Notes: generated by a model not told the origin, from the letters alone. A stretch of DNA of 64,000 nt from Pontibacillus yanchengensis (GCF_009856295.1 NZ_WMEU01000005.1:124001-188000); one strand, 5' to 3'; shown: positions 34,300-43,249, numbered from the stretch's first letter. Numbers and translations are program-made.

Positions 34300-35115
34300 T
34301 TGCAAAAGGCTATTCAATTTGGGAAAGAACTTTTTGGACGCTTTACAGAACATGAAGTGGCAGGTCTCGCAGCACAATTAGCCTACTTCTTTCTGTTAGC
34401 GATCTTTCCATTTATGATTTTTTTAGTGGCTTTAATGGGGTATCTTCCCATTTCATTAGATAGCTTGAAAGCTACGTTGGATAGTTATGCACCGGAAGCG
34501 GCACTAGAGCTAATTACGAATAATTTAGAAGCGAAAAATGGGAGTCTGTTATCCGTTGGAATTATTGGTACCTTGCTTTCTGCTTCTAATGGAATAAATG
34601 CTATTATGCGAGCGTTCAACCGTGCTTATGAAGTTGGGGAAGACCGCTCCTTTTTAAAAAATCGATTTATTGCTATCGTATTAACAATTGCGATGCTCAT
34701 CGTTATTGTTGTGGCCTTGCTGTTACCTGTGTTTGGTAAAGCCATTGGGGTGTATATTTTCACATGGTTTGGAGTTTCTGAGCGGTTCTTAGCGATTTGG
34801 GATGCTTTACGCTGGGTTATATCTTCGGGGATATTAGTACTTGTATTGCTATCGTTATACATTTTAGCGCCTAATCATCATGTGAATATAAAACAAGCAC
34901 TAGCAGGTTCTGCTTTTGCAACGTTGTTTTGGCAGCTAGCATCACTAGGATTTTCCTATTATGTCAGCTTTAGCGCCCAAGCCTACTCCACTACTTATGG
35001 TAGCCTTGGAGGAATTATTATTTTAATGCTTTGGTTTTACCTGTCAGGGATGATTATTATTATCGGTGGAGAGATCAACGCAATGCTCAGAGATCGTAAA
35101 GCATTTAAGCCTTAA
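34300..35115 (+). CDS. yfkH: YihY/BrkB family membrane protein
   Basis: A 271-residue protein with six predicted membrane helices. Typical strings: AAQLAYFFLLAIFPFMIFLV (about 24-43), LLSASNGINAIMRAFNRAY (about 88-106), YILAPNHH near 190, YGSLGGIIILMLWFYLSG (about 235-252) and GGEINAML. The family was once called ribonuclease BN in error; its function is unknown. TTG start at 34300, with AAGGTGGGG upstream. Last gene of yfkJIH. Confidence 0.85.
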   Translation: MQKAIQFGKELFGRFTEHEVAGLAAQLAYFFLLAIFPFMIFLVALMGYLPISLDSLKATLDSYAPEAALELITNNLEAKNGSLLSVGIIGTLLSASNGINAIMRAFNRAYEVGEDRSFLKNRFIAIVLTIAMLIVIVVALLLPVFGKAIGVYIFTWFGVSERFLAIWDALRWVISSGILVLVLLSLYILAPNHHVNIKQALAGSAFATLFWQLASLGFSYYVSFSAQAYSTTYGSLGGIIILMLWFYLSGMIIIIGGEINAMLRDRKAFKP

Positions 35116-35214
35116 TAAACATGTATTGAAAAGAAATGGCATAGACTCACGATACATAACTGTTTAGGATGCGGGAAACCTATTGGTGAATCCAATAAGG
35201 GAGGAAACAATCTC

Positions 35215-35331
35215 ATGAGTAACAATAAACGTAATAATAAGCACAGTCATGACAAAAAGCAAAAGAATAATAATGATAAATCCAAGCATAAAACAAGTGG
35301 TTCTGCTAACAAGAAAAACGATTTTCATTAG
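35215..35331 (+). CDS. Very small basic Asn/Lys-rich protein
   Basis: A 38-codon frame, MSNNKRNNKHSHDKKQKNNN and on to NKKNDFH, with AGGGAGGA correctly placed 8 bases before the ATG and a strong terminator just after the stop. Composition is like small spore-associated or nucleic-acid-binding peptides of Bacillus. I cannot name a family. Confidence 0.7.
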   Translation: MSNNKRNNKHSHDKKQKNNNDKSKHKTSGSANKKNDFH

Positions 35332-35337
35332 AATTAA

Positions 35338-35366
35338 AAAGCCAGACAGTTACTGTCTGGCTTTTT
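35338..35366 (+). terminator. Terminator after the small basic ORF
   Basis: Perfect 12-bp stem AAAGCCAGACAG/CTGTCTGGCTTT with TTA loop, T run. Confidence 0.92.
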
Positions 35367-35400
35367 TAAGTGAAGATAGTATGATGATGCATGACGCTTT

Positions 35401-35581
35401 ACGTTTCTAGCTCCAACGCCCAGCAAACTTCCTGCTCCTCCTTATGATAAGTCAACATCGGAGTCGGCCTACAGGATGTAGGTTGGTTCGTTGTTGCTGC
35501 GTTGAGGCAGCGGGTTTAATCGAACTCCCATTAATCAATTTTGGATAGTTTGTACGTCGCTAAACGGGCGATTGCGCTTTT
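35401..35581 (+). repeat. Family A intergenic repeat, copy 7, with inverted central module
   Basis: Left module (TCTAGCTCCAACGCCCAGC...GATAAGTCAACATCG, 35407-35460) and right module (TTTGTACGTCGCTAAACGGG, 35540-35581) are in the usual orientation, but 35464-35527 (GGCCTACAGGATGTAGG ... TTTAATCGAACTC) is the reverse complement of the usual central part. The right end touches the stop codon of the ATPase gene. Confidence 0.85.
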
Positions 35582-37513
35582 CTATCTTAGTAAACGCAGT
35601 CCATTGAGAATGACTAAAATTGTACTTCCTTCATGGCCTACAACTCCTAACGGAAGGTTAAGCATTTGTAAGAAGTTCGAAATAATCAGTAGCATAATAA
35701 CTCCAATCGAAAAGATGACGTTCTGTTTAACGATACGATTCATCTTCGTTGAAAGCTTAATGGCATTTGCGATTTTGGGAAGTTCGTTTTTCATTAAAAC
35801 AATGTCGGCTGTTTCTAGAGCTACGTCGGTTCCTTCTCCCATGGCAATCCCTACATTCGCTGTTGCTAGGGCTGGTGCGTCATTTATACCATCACCAACC
35901 ATTGCTACATTTTCAAATGATTCTCGTAATAATTTTACTTGTTCCACTTTATCTTCTGGTAAACATTCCGCAATATAGTGATTGATTCCACATTCCTTTG
36001 CGATAGCTTGTGCTGTTGTATCGTGGTCCCCGGTTAACATGACTGTGTATATACCGGATTCTCGTAATGACTGTAGTGCATCTTTTGTTTCTTTTCTTAT
36101 TTGATCCTTCAGTGCTATTAATCCCGCAACGCCGTCCTCATCAGCGATGAAGGTTAACGTTTTCCCTTCAGCGGCTAAATTTTCGCCAATACCACCTTCA
36201 AATTCAAACGCATCTTCTCTTCCTACAAAATCTGCGTTGCCTATCTTCCATTGTTTACCTTCAACTTTTGCTGTTACGCCACTACCAGCTATGTTTGTCA
36301 TATCATAAACCTCAATATGTTGTTGCACATTCTGATTTTCTCCATAACGTACAATGGCTTGTGCGAGTGGGTGGTTTGATTCCCGTTCTATTGCGGTGAA
36401 AATAGAAAGGAGTTCCTTCTCATTACCACTACGAAAATGGGTGTTTGTTACTTCTGGCGTTCCATTTGTTAGTGTCCCGGTTTTATCAAATGCGATGGCC
36501 TGAAGATGGGACAGATTTTCTAAGTGAACGCCACCTTTAAATAAAATGCCATGTCGTGCTCCATTTGAAATAGCAGATAATGTTGCTGGCATAATCGATG
36601 CTACTAAAGCGCAAGGAGAAGCTACCACTAATAAAATCATCGCTCGATAGATTGTGTCTTGCCATCCCCATCCGAAAGCAAAATGAGGTACAAACATCAT
36701 TAACGCAACGACGAGTAAAACAACTTTTACATAAGTACCTTCAAAGCGTTCGATAAATAACTGGGAAGGGGATTTCTCACTTTGAGCGGATTGAACAAGT
36801 TGAACGATTTTTTGAAATAATGTTTCATTGGCAGGTTTCGTGATTTTCACTGTGATACTACCATTAATATTTACAGTACCTGCGAATACTTCGCTTCCAA
36901 GTTCCTTTGATACGGGGACAGATTCCCCTGTTATGGCAGCTTCATCAAGAGAGGTTTTCCCTTTGATGATTTCCCCGTCTGATGGTACCCGTTCGCCAGC
37001 TTTAACGAGAATGTGATCACCTATGGATAACTCCGATACATGAACAAGCTCTTCTTGACCATCGTGTAGACGTAAAGCTTCTTCAGGTTGGAGGTCCATT
37101 AACGAAGATATTTCCTTTTGACTTTTGTTCATTGTGTACGTTTCAAGTGCTCCGCTCATCGCAAAAATAAAGATTAGAATTGCTCCCTCGGTCCAATAAC
37201 CAATTGCAGCTGAACCAATGGCTGCGAATATCATGAGCATTTCTACATTCAAATCTCTGTTTTCAATCGTTTCCTCAATGCCTTCCTTGGCTTTCGCAAA
37301 TCCACCAATAAGGAAAGCAAGCACATATAAAGTAATACTGGTCGGTTCACTGACTATAGTGTTAGTTAACCAGGCAACTAAAATTAGAATGCCGCTAAAG
37401 AGTGCAGCAATTAACTCTGCATGTTCTTTTATATTGGAAATCCACTTATATGGACGTTTCGTAGTTGTGGTAGAGCTTGTTGATGATTGCATTGCTTTAG
37501 CTTCTGAAGCCAA
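35582..37513 (-). CDS. zosA: Heavy-metal P1B-type ATPase, ZosA-like
   Basis: A 643-residue P1B ATPase lacking an N-terminal CxxC domain. A-domain TGES (GEAAITGESVPVS), membrane motif SPCALVAS (Ser-Pro-Cys rather than Cys-Pro-Cys), phosphorylation site DKTGTLTNG, HP motif NHPLAQA, nucleotide loop MLTGDHDTTAQ and hinge GDGINDAPALA. SPC motif and length fit ZosA (YkvW, zinc uptake under oxidative stress) and HMA1-like pumps better than CadA or CopA. The likely start is TTG at 37513, nine bases after AAGGAG. Fur-type boxes lie upstream. Confidence 0.8.
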   Translation of the reverse strand: MASEAKAMQSSTSSTTTTKRPYKWISNIKEHAELIAALFSGILILVAWLTNTIVSEPTSITLYVLAFLIGGFAKAKEGIEETIENRDLNVEMLMIFAAIGSAAIGYWTEGAILIFIFAMSGALETYTMNKSQKEISSLMDLQPEEALRLHDGQEELVHVSELSIGDHILVKAGERVPSDGEIIKGKTSLDEAAITGESVPVSKELGSEVFAGTVNINGSITVKITKPANETLFQKIVQLVQSAQSEKSPSQLFIERFEGTYVKVVLLVVALMMFVPHFAFGWGWQDTIYRAMILLVVASPCALVASIMPATLSAISNGARHGILFKGGVHLENLSHLQAIAFDKTGTLTNGTPEVTNTHFRSGNEKELLSIFTAIERESNHPLAQAIVRYGENQNVQQHIEVYDMTNIAGSGVTAKVEGKQWKIGNADFVGREDAFEFEGGIGENLAAEGKTLTFIADEDGVAGLIALKDQIRKETKDALQSLRESGIYTVMLTGDHDTTAQAIAKECGINHYIAECLPEDKVEQVKLLRESFENVAMVGDGINDAPALATANVGIAMGEGTDVALETADIVLMKNELPKIANAIKLSTKMNRIVKQNVIFSIGVIMLLIISNFLQMLNLPLGVVGHEGSTILVILNGLRLLR

Positions 37514-37543
37514 TTTTCTCAACTCCTTCTTTTTAATTGAGAA

Positions 37544-37621
37544 TGAAAACCTTTTTCAATTACATCACATTTGGATTAATAACCCGTTTTGTTGGTATTT
37601 TCTCAATGAAAATGATTCTTA
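37544..37621 (-). promoter_or_regulatory. Two Fur-family (Fur/PerR/Zur) operator-like sites upstream of the P-type ATPase
   Basis: 37607-37621 TGAAAATGATTCTTA matches the 7-1-7 Fur box TGATAATNATTATCA at 11 of 14 positions. 37544-37558 TGAAAACCTTTTTCA is a near-perfect palindrome matching at 10 of 14. B. subtilis zosA is under PerR, which fits a Fur-family regulator. Confidence 0.55.
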
Positions 37622-37713
37622 ATTAGAATTATTTTAAATTAGTATCTGTTTTTAATAATAGCATGATATAACGTAAAGTCAAGAGTATTGATGAAGGAAG
37701 GAAAGGGTAAAGA

Positions 37714-37754
37714 AGCCTATCTCCAGCTAGTTCTTACTGCGCGGGAGATAGGCT
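37714..37754 (-). terminator. Terminator overlapping the end of the MFS gene
   Basis: AGCCTATCTCC/GGAGATAGGCT; the stop codon of the MFS gene lies in its loop. Tail TTCTTTACCC is only moderately T-rich. Confidence 0.7.
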
Positions 37755-38918
37755 CTTTTGGTTATGGGGGGGCTTTTCTTTCTTAAGGAGAATTGGAATT
37801 ACAAGAATGATTAGCATGGTGGTAATCACATGAAAGAAAGAGGCATCAGGGAATAAATCAATGTACACGCCACCTAAATAAGGACCAATGATACTACCCA
37901 CACTAAAAGAAATTCCGCACATGATATTTCCTGCTGGCAACAGGGACTTTGGCAAAATATCTGTCATATAGGATATGCCTAAAGAAAAGATGGATCCTAC
38001 GAAAATTCCGGCTAATGTGAATAATATTATGAGCCAAGTTACCGATTGCTCATAAAAAGACGCAAGCCCGAAACATACGATACCGGATAACATAACGGAA
38101 ACTAATACTTTTTTCCGACCTATTCGATCACTTAGAATACCAAGTGGTAGCTGTGATATCAAACTGCCTGCTGCAAATGTAGGGATAATAAGCGATAGTG
38201 TATCCACGTCATGGCCGATTCTCATTCCATAGACAGGGAAATTACCGTGTAGAGTAGCTTCTAAAAATCCATAACCTAAAGGAGGGAGGAAAGCTACCCA
38301 TGCGTACTGCCAAGCCTTAGCGAAGCGTTTAAATGAATTGGAGGATGTTGAATATTCTTCATCTTCTTCTGGTATTTCATTTCGAACCAAGAACATAAGG
38401 GACCAAACAATCACACTAAATGCAGCTGATAGTAAGAACGGCAGTGAGATATGAATGGAAACGAGTCGAGTCATTAAAGGCCCCAACGTGAACCCTAATC
38501 CAAAAAACACGCCATATAAAGCTATATTACGCCCGCGTTTGTTCTCTGGTGAAGTTGATGTGATCCATGTTTGCGTTCCAAAATGAAGCATATGGTCTCC
38601 GATGCCGATGGTTACTCGTAGCATGAACCAAAACCATAAAGATTCCCAAAATGGGAAAAAGAGTAGAGATATAAAGACAAGTGCTCCTCCTAGCATGATC
38701 ATAGGTTTATACCCAATATTACGAATTGGTTTTTCCATGAAAGGGGAAGCAATTAATACTCCTATATATAAACCTGTCGCATGCAATCCATTAATGGAGG
38801 AAGAGATTCCACTTTGTTCTAGGATTACTGCAATCAACGGTAAAAGCATTCCCTGAGTGAATCCGGAAATAGTAACTAATAAAATTAAAACAGTGAAGCG
38901 AAAATGTTTTCTAAGCAT
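37734..38918 (-). CDS. yfkF: MFS transporter, YfkF-like
   Basis: A 394-residue major facilitator with 12 membrane segments. Start MLRKHFRFTVLILLVTISG and TQGMLLPLIAVILEQSG resemble YfkF; the loop 8-9 motif DRIGRKKVLVS is clear and a cytoplasmic loop near residue 195 is acidic (EIPEEDEEY). Drug or metabolite export is likely. The symbol rests on neighbours (yfkJIH before, yfkD and yfkC after) plus N-terminal wording. Confidence 0.78.
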   Translation of the reverse strand: MLRKHFRFTVLILLVTISGFTQGMLLPLIAVILEQSGISSSINGLHATGLYIGVLIASPFMEKPIRNIGYKPMIMLGGALVFISLLFFPFWESLWFWFMLRVTIGIGDHMLHFGTQTWITSTSPENKRGRNIALYGVFFGLGFTLGPLMTRLVSIHISLPFLLSAAFSVIVWSLMFLVRNEIPEEDEEYSTSSNSFKRFAKAWQYAWVAFLPPLGYGFLEATLHGNFPVYGMRIGHDVDTLSLIIPTFAAGSLISQLPLGILSDRIGRKKVLVSVMLSGIVCFGLASFYEQSVTWLIILFTLAGIFVGSIFSLGISYMTDILPKSLLPAGNIMCGISFSVGSIIGPYLGGVYIDLFPDASFFHVITTMLIILVIPILLKKEKPPHNQKSLSPAQ

Positions 38919-39130
38919 AGCAAAACCTCATTTTGTCGATAGTATCCAAGGATAATGCTACTAAGGGTCATTATAAATAGCAAGGATACCCTATTTCTTG
39001 AATCTTTTCATTACATATGTGACAGTTAGTAAATAGGCTTTACATAGGATAAAGCGTTATGAGTGGGGGGATTTCGGTTACATTATAAGTAGTACCTCAT
39101 TTATAAGATTATATAGAAGGAGTGAGCGAC

Positions 39131-39532
39131 ATGGCAGAATTACAATTTTATCTAAAGCACGACGGAATTCGTACATCAACAGATTTCGGAGCACTAAATA
39201 TATCCTCAGATGAAGAACAGGGGTTTAGACCGTTCCAACTAATGGTCTCCTCGATTGCAGGGTGTAGTTTATCAGTGTTTCGAAAAATCTTAGATAAACA
39301 GCGAGTGGAATACGAAGATATTAATGTGAAAGCAGAAGTAACACGTAATGAGGATGAGGCCAATCGAATCGAGAAGATTCATCTTCATTATGTTATTAAA
39401 GGGAAGCACCTAGACGAGGACAAAATGTTCAAAAACCTTGAGACCTCTCAGAAAAACTGTTCAATGGTTCAGTCCGTTAAAGATAGTATTGAAATAGAAG
39501 AAACATTAGAGTGCATTGAATTAAGTTTTTAA
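39131..39532 (+). CDS. OsmC family protein
   Basis: A 133-residue OsmC/Ohr-fold protein. The first conserved Cys is in SSIAGCSLSVFRKIL (near 44) and the second in ETSQKNCSMVQSV (near 111), the thiol pair of thiol peroxidase-type members. It is more like the YhfA-type OsmC branch than Ohr. AAGGAG at 39117-39122 fixes the ATG at 39131, not the GTG just upstream. Terminator at 39546-39580. Confidence 0.85.
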   Translation: MAELQFYLKHDGIRTSTDFGALNISSDEEQGFRPFQLMVSSIAGCSLSVFRKILDKQRVEYEDINVKAEVTRNEDEANRIEKIHLHYVIKGKHLDEDKMFKNLETSQKNCSMVQSVKDSIEIEETLECIELSF

Positions 39533-39545
39533 AAGAACAAACAGA

Positions 39546-39580
39546 AAGCCTTATTCTCTTTTTAGGGGATAAGGTTTTTT
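39546..39580 (+). terminator. Terminator of the OsmC gene
   Basis: CCTTAT/ATAAGG stem extended by G-U pairs, run of six T. Confidence 0.75.
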
Positions 39581-39637
39581 ATGCATAACATACAGCTCTG
39601 ACGAAAACACTAAGCAAAAAAGAAAGGGCTGTGAAAG

Positions 39638-40441
39638 ATGAAAACATCCATTAAATCATTTGTCATCTTGTTATGTATTTTATTCACTGTAACGCCTGCA
39701 TTTGTATATGCTGAGGACGTGAAAGAGAATAAGTCTACAGATAAAGGTAAGGTTCCGAGCCATGTGTTGAATATTTCTAAGGAAAACACATATCCAAATT
39801 CGACTCAAGATCAAACTGTTCTAGAACCTAGTGATCTTACCCGAGAATTATTAGAGGAATCAGAGGTTACCATCAACAATCCAGAATTGATGAAAATGTT
39901 AAATGAAACAAGTTTAAAACCATCCCCAGTTGCAATTGGTTACAGAGGTATGGTGTATATGGGACATTGGCCGTTAAATTATGAAACGAATGAAACGAGT
40001 ATCAATTGGCAGTATCAAAAAATCAATCAAAATCAACTCAATAATATGGGTGGTAACGAGACCAAGAAATTAAATTATAATCAAGAAGAAGAGAAGCATG
40101 TTAAAGGTGGATTAACCGCTAAAATCAGCAATGCTGATGACATTAAAAAAATGATGCTGCTAAAAGCACAGAAAAACATAAATCTTCCCCTTGCCTTCCA
40201 TACCGTGTTCGGTAGAGGAACAAAGAAAGCAAATTCATACGGAATTCCTCCCAAGAAAATAGGTACTCTAGAAGCATATGCTCCAGCTGTGAATGAAAAA
40301 GGAACAGTAACATTTGGTGAAGTGTATTTAGAGCTAAAAGGTTCAAAGAAAAACATCGTCGTAAAAAATGTGACAAAGCAAGGTATTGGAGCATGGATTC
40401 CAATTCAGGACCACGTTTCTTATAACTTTAGAATTCAGTAA
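39638..40441 (+). CDS. yfkD: YfkD family secreted protein
   Basis: A 267-residue exported protein: signal peptide about 1-25 (ending VYAED), then PSHVLNISKENTYPNSTQDQ, VAIGYRGMVYMGHWPLNYE, WQYQKINQN and VNEKGTVTFGEVYLELKGS. Length and wording fit YfkD, a sporulation-period Bacillus protein of unknown function. AAAGGGCTGTG precedes the ATG. Convergent with the mechanosensitive channel gene; they share a hairpin terminator. Confidence 0.8.
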   Translation: MKTSIKSFVILLCILFTVTPAFVYAEDVKENKSTDKGKVPSHVLNISKENTYPNSTQDQTVLEPSDLTRELLEESEVTINNPELMKMLNETSLKPSPVAIGYRGMVYMGHWPLNYETNETSINWQYQKINQNQLNNMGGNETKKLNYNQEEEKHVKGGLTAKISNADDIKKMMLLKAQKNINLPLAFHTVFGRGTKKANSYGIPPKKIGTLEAYAPAVNEKGTVTFGEVYLELKGSKKNIVVKNVTKQGIGAWIPIQDHVSYNFRIQ

Positions 40442-40450
40442 TTAAAATAA

Positions 40451-40478
40451 AAAAAGAGCTTGGATCCAAGCTCTTTTT
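40451..40478. terminator. Bidirectional terminator between yfkD and yfkC
   Basis: AAAAAGAGCTTG/CAAGCTCTTTTT with GATC loop; A and T runs serve both strands. Confidence 0.92.
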
Positions 40479-40516
40479 GTTTGGGATTATTTAGATAATC
40501 CATTATACATGCAAGT

Positions 40517-41416
40517 TTATTCTTCCTCTTGGCTTTCGTTGCTTTGGGATTGATTAAACTGCTGATAGGGTAGTTCAATATGTTGAAGGGACATTCTCAC
40601 ATCATTGTCGAACATTGTTTCGGCAATGATTCGTTTTGTTTCTTTAGAAGCGGTCCAATACACTAAATCTTCTGTTAGACCAATAATGGTGTACTCATAC
40701 CCTTTATGTTCATGATTCAATGAGGTCATTCCATATACTTGGAAAGGTTGTATCGGGTTATCGGTCAAATCTTTTTTCAAGTATTGGCCTAACTCTTCGT
40801 TAAGTGTCTCACAAGTTTCTTCTAATAGGCTGAAAATCCGTTTTGGATCTTCATTAAAACTAACGGTTACTTTTTCTATGACACGCATATGATCAATGTT
40901 GTAATTTTCTATGGACGTCACTAAACCATTGCTCACCGTTAATAGTTTTCCACTCCACTCACGGAGTTTCAAAAAACGAAGTCCGATATCTTCGACTGTA
41001 CCATGAAACCTCTCGTTAATTGTAATAAAGTCACCCTTATGGAGCTGTTTTTCGTAAAGAAAGAATATGCCAGATAACAAATCGCGAATTAAACTTTGAG
41101 CACCAAAGCCTAAAATAATACCAATGACTCCAGCACCAGCTAAGACGCTTCCAACTTTAATTCCTATCTGCATAAGTACAAAAACAATAAAGCCAATTGT
41201 AGCGGCGTAGGAAATCAGGGAATTAATCATCGCCTCTAACGTTTCTTCTTTTCTCACTTCAATAAAATGGGTTTTCTTGAAAAAGGATCTAATGGAACGA
41301 CGAATAATTAAGATACTAATGTATAAAATAATGGCAACCATAATTACTTGTACAACAGGATTAGAGAAAAATGCCGTAACATTCTCCCACCAATCAAAAC
41401 TATTGAGAAAATTCAT
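40517..41416 (-). CDS. yfkC: MscS-type mechanosensitive channel, YfkC-like
   Basis: A 299-residue small-conductance mechanosensitive channel. Membrane helices at about 18-38, 62-82 and 87-110, the pore helix being GAGVIGIILGFGAQSLIRDL. The MscS beta domain follows (HKGDFITINERFHGTVEDIG, LRFLKLREWSGKLLTVSNG). The C-terminal 100 residues are the alpha/beta vestibule. ATG at 41414-41416 has AGGAGG nine bases upstream. Osmotic downshock protection; order yfkD-yfkC matches B. subtilis. Confidence 0.85.
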   Translation of the reverse strand: MNFLNSFDWWENVTAFFSNPVVQVIMVAIILYISILIIRRSIRSFFKKTHFIEVRKEETLEAMINSLISYAATIGFIVFVLMQIGIKVGSVLAGAGVIGIILGFGAQSLIRDLLSGIFFLYEKQLHKGDFITINERFHGTVEDIGLRFLKLREWSGKLLTVSNGLVTSIENYNIDHMRVIEKVTVSFNEDPKRIFSLLEETCETLNEELGQYLKKDLTDNPIQPFQVYGMTSLNHEHKGYEYTIIGLTEDLVYWTASKETKRIIAETMFDNDVRMSLQHIELPYQQFNQSQSNESQEEE

Positions 41417-41581
41417 CTCTTTAATCCTCCTAGAACACAATTCATAGCCTCCATTATAGCATGTACGTTTTCTTACCTCTATAAACTCGAACGATGATAG
41501 ACAAAAACATGCTTTTCTACTACGATAATATAGGCGCAGAAACTCGAGAATGACAAATAATACAGATAAAGGGAGTTAATC

Positions 41582-41731
41582 ATGAGTAACGAGGCAAAAA
41601 TTGAAGAATTAAAACTTCGACTCTCTTCTTTCATGTCACGCATCGATGAAATGGATCCAGAAGAAACATCTGTAGAAGATGTGGACAAATTGATTTCTAT
41701 GCTTGAAGAATTGGAAGAGGAATGTAAGTAA
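41582..41731 (+). CDS. yfkK: SE1561 family small protein (YfkK-like)
   Basis: A 49-residue acidic helical protein, MSNEAKIEELKLRLSSFMSR and on to DKLISMLEELEEECK, with AAAGGGAG before the ATG and a strong terminator after. The family is short and conserved in Bacillales, function unknown. A longer antisense frame over it is a shadow. Confidence 0.82.
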   Translation: MSNEAKIEELKLRLSSFMSRIDEMDPEETSVEDVDKLISMLEELEEECK

Positions 41732-41736
41732 TAGAG

Positions 41737-41771
41737 AAGGTGTTAGCGAATCTAGTAGCTAACACCTTTTT
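41737..41771 (+). terminator. Terminator of the SE1561 gene
   Basis: Perfect 11-bp stem AAGGTGTTAGC/GCTAACACCTT, T run. Confidence 0.9.
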
Positions 41772-41778
41772 ATATTTG

Positions 41779-41836
41779 CCTACGTCGTGTGGGCCGAAGC
41801 AATACGATGCTAAACGGGCGCACTGAGCTTCTGTTC
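41779..41836 (+). repeat. Family A repeat, right-end fragment
   Basis: CCTACGTCGTGTGGGCC, ATACGATGCTAAACGGGCG and CTGAGCTTCTGTTC remain. It is the left border of the inserted receptor-peptide cassette. Confidence 0.8.
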
Positions 41837-42026
41837 ATAAAAATGGTGTCAAAAGACTCAATTGAGAGAGAAACATTACATATAAGAAAATAGAACTAGA
41901 GGCGAAGTTTTTCCTATTTACACGCTAGTTCATAGAATGCTGAAGTTAAAGGCTTGGACATAGAAAAAATCAACTATATTATGAAAAATAGGAAAAAAAC
42001 ATGATAGAATTTCTTCATTTTACAAT

Positions 42027-42143
42027 AATTGAATGGAAAAATGGTTCAATTTATATTAGTATGAAGTATAAGATGGTCATTCAGTTGTATTGACGTAAAC
42101 AAATATCTAAGCGTTTATACCTGATAGGGTACAAACATCCTAT
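42027..42143 (+). promoter_or_regulatory. Promoter and inverted repeats upstream of the AimR-like receptor gene
   Basis: TTGACG (42090-42095), 18 bases, TTTATA (42114-42119). Two inverted repeats flank it: AATTGAA/TTCAATT (42027-42033, 42045-42051) upstream and ATAGG/CCTAT (42124-42128, 42139-42143) just after the -10. The whole 340-base gap 41837-42184 is strongly AT-rich compared with its neighbours; no ORF seen there. Confidence 0.55.
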
Positions 42144-42184
42144 GTTCACATAAGCACTAATCTTCTATATAAGGGGATCATACA

Positions 42185-43249
42185 ATGACTCAAGAAGAAA
42201 AAAAGACTCATGCATTTTCTTCTGAACAATTGGAAACGGTTTATAGCATGATTGGCTCAAACGAACCAGCCCTATTCTCTGTTTTACAGCAACTATCGAA
42301 GAAATATGACGAAGAAACCAAATTACAATTAACTAAAGAATTCTGCTTGAACTGCCATTCTGATGAAAATTCCAGGGTAGGTATGGAGTTTCTGTATATG
42401 AATGGGTTATACTCTGACCTAAAAACGCTGATTGATAAGAATGCTTTATCAACTAATAGTTTGAATAAGGAATTGGCTGATATTTATTCATTCATGTTAA
42501 ATCGTAGAGTGAATAAAGAAGGAGATATACTTAAGTTTACAAATGAATATTTATTTAACGTTCAAGATTCTACTATAGAATGTTTAATAATCTTTATGAA
42601 AATTTATGGTTACTATGAGAGACTTGAATATGAAATGTTTGAAAAGTATCAAGAAGAATTGACAGAAAAGTTACTGAATGTGGATAATACACTGCTTAGA
42701 ATTTACTTTCAGATTAGGGAAAATGAATTATTATATATTTTTCATTGGAAAAAAAACGAAGTGAAGATTGCTCGTAAGTATGCTTTGAACATACTTGAGA
42801 ATACATTAAATCAAGAGAAAAAATGTGATGTTTTAGTAGATTTGGGATTAACATATATATTCGAAGATTATGATAAAGCTATGAACTATGTCGAAACGGC
42901 ATTAGAAAATGCTTACAGCTATAATCTAACCTATTATATAAAAGGAATAAAGAATAACGTAATACCGTTTATTTGTGCTTATTTCAATAAATTAGAAGGC
43001 ATTCATACTGAAGATTTAGAGGAAAGAGCTCATATCCTCTTAAAAACTGGAAGAAAAAAGGAAGCTGCAACATTACTAAACAATCTAGAAAATAAGTCAC
43101 CTTTTCAAGAGTATTTCTTGGGTTTAGCGATTGATAGTGTGGATCTATTAAATAGTTCATATAATAGATTTATTAAAGAACAGAATGATTATTTCTCTGC
43201 ACAATTTCCTAAAAAGGAATTAGAAGCAAGGGGGGTGAAATTGCAATGA
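42185..43249 (+). CDS. AimR-like (RRNPP family) peptide receptor, probably without N-terminal HTH
   Basis: A 354-residue, all-helical TPR-type protein. Against the SPbeta AimR sequence as I recall it, similar segments are LTKEFCLNCHSDENSRVGME (about 50-69; AimR has MKDYCLN), LVDLGLTYIFEDYDKAMNY (about 218-236; AimR LTIGTSYIFSDYE) and DYFSAQFPKKELEARG (about 335-350; AimR DKLSIQLPLLELEKMG). The N-terminus up to CLN is about 15 residues shorter than AimR and I see no convincing helix-turn-helix. AAGGGG at 42168-42173 fixes this ATG. It overlaps the pro-peptide gene by ATGA. AT-rich relative to neighbours, which suggests transfer. It may act as a Rap-like protein-binding sensor. Confidence 0.75.
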   Translation: MTQEEKKTHAFSSEQLETVYSMIGSNEPALFSVLQQLSKKYDEETKLQLTKEFCLNCHSDENSRVGMEFLYMNGLYSDLKTLIDKNALSTNSLNKELADIYSFMLNRRVNKEGDILKFTNEYLFNVQDSTIECLIIFMKIYGYYERLEYEMFEKYQEELTEKLLNVDNTLLRIYFQIRENELLYIFHWKKNEVKIARKYALNILENTLNQEKKCDVLVDLGLTYIFEDYDKAMNYVETALENAYSYNLTYYIKGIKNNVIPFICAYFNKLEGIHTEDLEERAHILLKTGRKKEAATLLNNLENKSPFQEYFLGLAIDSVDLLNSSYNRFIKEQNDYFSAQFPKKELEARGVKLQ

